This document shows, one piece after another, positions 12,629 through 13,828 of a stretch of DNA of 13,828 nt. The first letter of the stretch is position 1. Each line of letters begins with the position of its first letter. The translations under genes were made by a program, and so were the position numbers. The stretch covers positions 1 through 13,828 of the forward strand of contig DVLR01000030.1 of the NCBI GenBank assembly GCA_018715425.1, written 5' to 3'. Below the pieces are notes generated by a model. It was not told the origin of the DNA. It searched no databases and saw nothing but the letters and a program-made list of their open reading frames with translations. Source of the DNA: Candidatus Merdenecus merdavium (lineage in GTDB: Bacteria; Bacillota; Clostridia; Lachnospirales; Lachnospiraceae).

Positions 12629-13828
12629 ATGGATTTGTTATATAAAAGTACAAGAAGTAATTCAGAGCCAATAACGGCTTCTAAAGCAATCTTAAAGGGT
12701 CTTGCAGAAGATGGTGGTTTATACGTACCAGAATCTATTCCACTTTTAGAAAAGCCTATAGATCAATATGTGAACATGACCTATCAAGAGATAGCATATG
12801 AAGTGATGAAGCTGTTTTTTACAGATTTTACAAAAGAAGAATTACTCTATTGTATCAATCATGCTTATGATTCCAAATTTGATACAGAAGAAATCGCTCC
12901 AATTGTAAAAGTAAACCATGACTATTATTTAGAGCTATTTCATGGTTCAACCATAGCTTTTAAAGATATGGCTTTATCCATCTTGCCTTATCTTATGACT
13001 ACCTCAGCAAAAAAAAATAATGTGAAAAATGATATCGTGATTTTAACAGCAACCTCTGGAGATACAGGTAAAGCAGCACTTGCAGGTTTTGCAGATGTAC
13101 CTGGTACTAAGATTCTTGTCTTTTATCCTAAAAATGGAGTAAGTGCAATCCAAGAGCAGCAGATGGTTACCCAAAAAGGTGACAATGTATCTGTAATCGG
13201 AATCACTGGTAATTTTGATGATGCCCAAACAGGAGTAAAGGATATCTTTTCTAACAAAGAACTAGAAAAAGAGCTATATGAAAAAGGATATCAGTTTTCT
13301 TCTGCCAATTCTATCAATATTGGTCGACTGATACCACAAGTAGCTTATTATATATTTAGTTATGTGAAATTGTTAGAAAATAAAGAATTATCAAAAGATG
13401 AAAAACTCAATGTTGTAGTACCTACTGGAAATTTTGGTAATATTTTAGCAGCCTATATTGACAAAGAAATGGGAACACCAATTGGAAAGCTTGTTTGTGC
13501 TTCAAATGAAAATAAAGTTTTATATGATTTTTTTGAAACAGGGATATATGATAAAAACAGAGATTTTATCCTAACGAATTCCCCTTCTATGGATATCTTA
13601 ATATCTAGTAATTTAGAGAGGCTAATTTATCTTAGTGCTGGAAATAATGCTGATAAAAATATGGAGTTAATGAATGCTTTAAAGGAAACAGGAAAGTATG
13701 AAGTTACTCCAGAAATGAAAACTTTTATGTCTGATTTTTATGGAAATTATGCTGTAGAAAAAGAAACGGAAGAGCAGATAAAAAGAGTGTTTGAAGATAC
13801 ATCTTATTTAATAGATACTCATACAGCC
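12629..13828 (+). CDS. thrC: Threonine synthase (3' end beyond the window)
   Basis: The frame is open for 400 codons from ATG 12629 to the window edge, without an internal stop. The product converts O-phosphohomoserine to threonine in a PLP-dependent reaction. Signatures are the N-terminal LLYKSTRSN (3-11), the substrate/PLP segment LFHGSTIAFKDMAL (103-116) with the presumed Schiff-base lysine K112, TATSGDTGKAAL (139-150), SSANSINIGRL and VVPTGNFGN, the last two marking the phosphate-binding and core regions. It belongs to the long threonine synthase type (E. coli/yeast-like, which begin YxSTRG), so roughly 90-100 residues are probably missing. The ribosome binding site is weak (GGATGG, 12615-12620). 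It is not obviously linked to the leucine genes, as it has its own promoter after a strong terminator. Confidence 0.94.
   Translation, partial: MDLLYKSTRSNSEPITASKAILKGLAEDGGLYVPESIPLLEKPIDQYVNMTYQEIAYEVMKLFFTDFTKEELLYCINHAYDSKFDTEEIAPIVKVNHDYYLELFHGSTIAFKDMALSILPYLMTTSAKKNNVKNDIVILTATSGDTGKAALAGFADVPGTKILVFYPKNGVSAIQEQQMVTQKGDNVSVIGITGNFDDAQTGVKDIFSNKELEKELYEKGYQFSSANSINIGRLIPQVAYYIFSYVKLLENKELSKDEKLNVVVPTGNFGNILAAYIDKEMGTPIGKLVCASNENKVLYDFFETGIYDKNRDFILTNSPSMDILISSNLERLIYLSAGNNADKNMELMNALKETGKYEVTPEMKTFMSDFYGNYAVEKETEEQIKRVFEDTSYLIDTHTA

Noticed and set aside
13043..13228. Cysteine-rich minus-strand open frame inside thrC
   Set aside because: It is the antisense reading of the conserved PLP-binding region of threonine synthase; a small metal-binding protein is not supported.

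Overview
The window is AT-rich bacterial DNA from an anaerobic Firmicute, most likely a Clostridia member and possibly Lachnospiraceae-like. The evidence is strong AGGAGG ribosome binding sites, heavy use of AGA and ATA codons, a leucine T-box riboswitch, a yeast-type LeuA, an archaeal/clostridial-type short LeuC/LeuD pair and a NuoE-NuoF-linked formate dehydrogenase. The family-level placement is inference. No mobile element, CRISPR array, tRNA or rRNA gene was seen.

Layout. (1) Positions 1-5998, plus strand: the tail of an unrecognised gene, then a formate dehydrogenase module of nuoE-like, nuoF-like and fdhF with an attached NuoG-like ferredoxin region, then moeA for molybdenum cofactor synthesis. 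The gaps are short and lack terminators, so this looks like one operon. The FDH active site uses cysteine (TGT codon at 3093-3095), not selenocysteine. (2) Positions 6002-6910, minus strand: a LysR-type regulator that converges on moeA, with a long imperfect hairpin covering both stop codons. It diverges from leuC, and the 121-bp gap holds its promoter and a dyad that is a likely operator. (3) Positions 7032-8806: leuCD (isopropylmalate isomerase). (4) Positions 8833-10952: a promoter, a complete T-box leader with a CUC (leucine) specifier and terminator, then leuA (2-isopropylmalate synthase). A YbaK-type Cys-tRNA deacylase follows closely (10976-11455). (5) Positions 11460-12494: a membrane-anchored SleB-type cell wall hydrolase with its own consensus promoter and terminator. 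(6) Positions 12540-13828: a consensus promoter and thrC (threonine synthase), cut off by the window end.

How the genes work together. NuoE, NuoF and FdhF together should form a soluble NAD(H)-linked formate dehydrogenase, with electrons passing between the molybdopterin site and FMN over a chain of Fe-S clusters; MoeA supports its cofactor. LeuA, LeuC and LeuD give the leucine-specific branch as far as 3-isopropylmalate. leuB is not here, and the two halves appear to be controlled differently: LysR for leuCD, and uncharged tRNA-Leu sensing for leuA. The start codons of leuA and ybaK are best placed downstream of the first in-frame ATG, judged by ribosome binding site spacing. I did not find a convincing wholly new system; the most unusual points are the split leucine regulation, the deacylase downstream of the T-box and the hairpin shared by the convergent genes.
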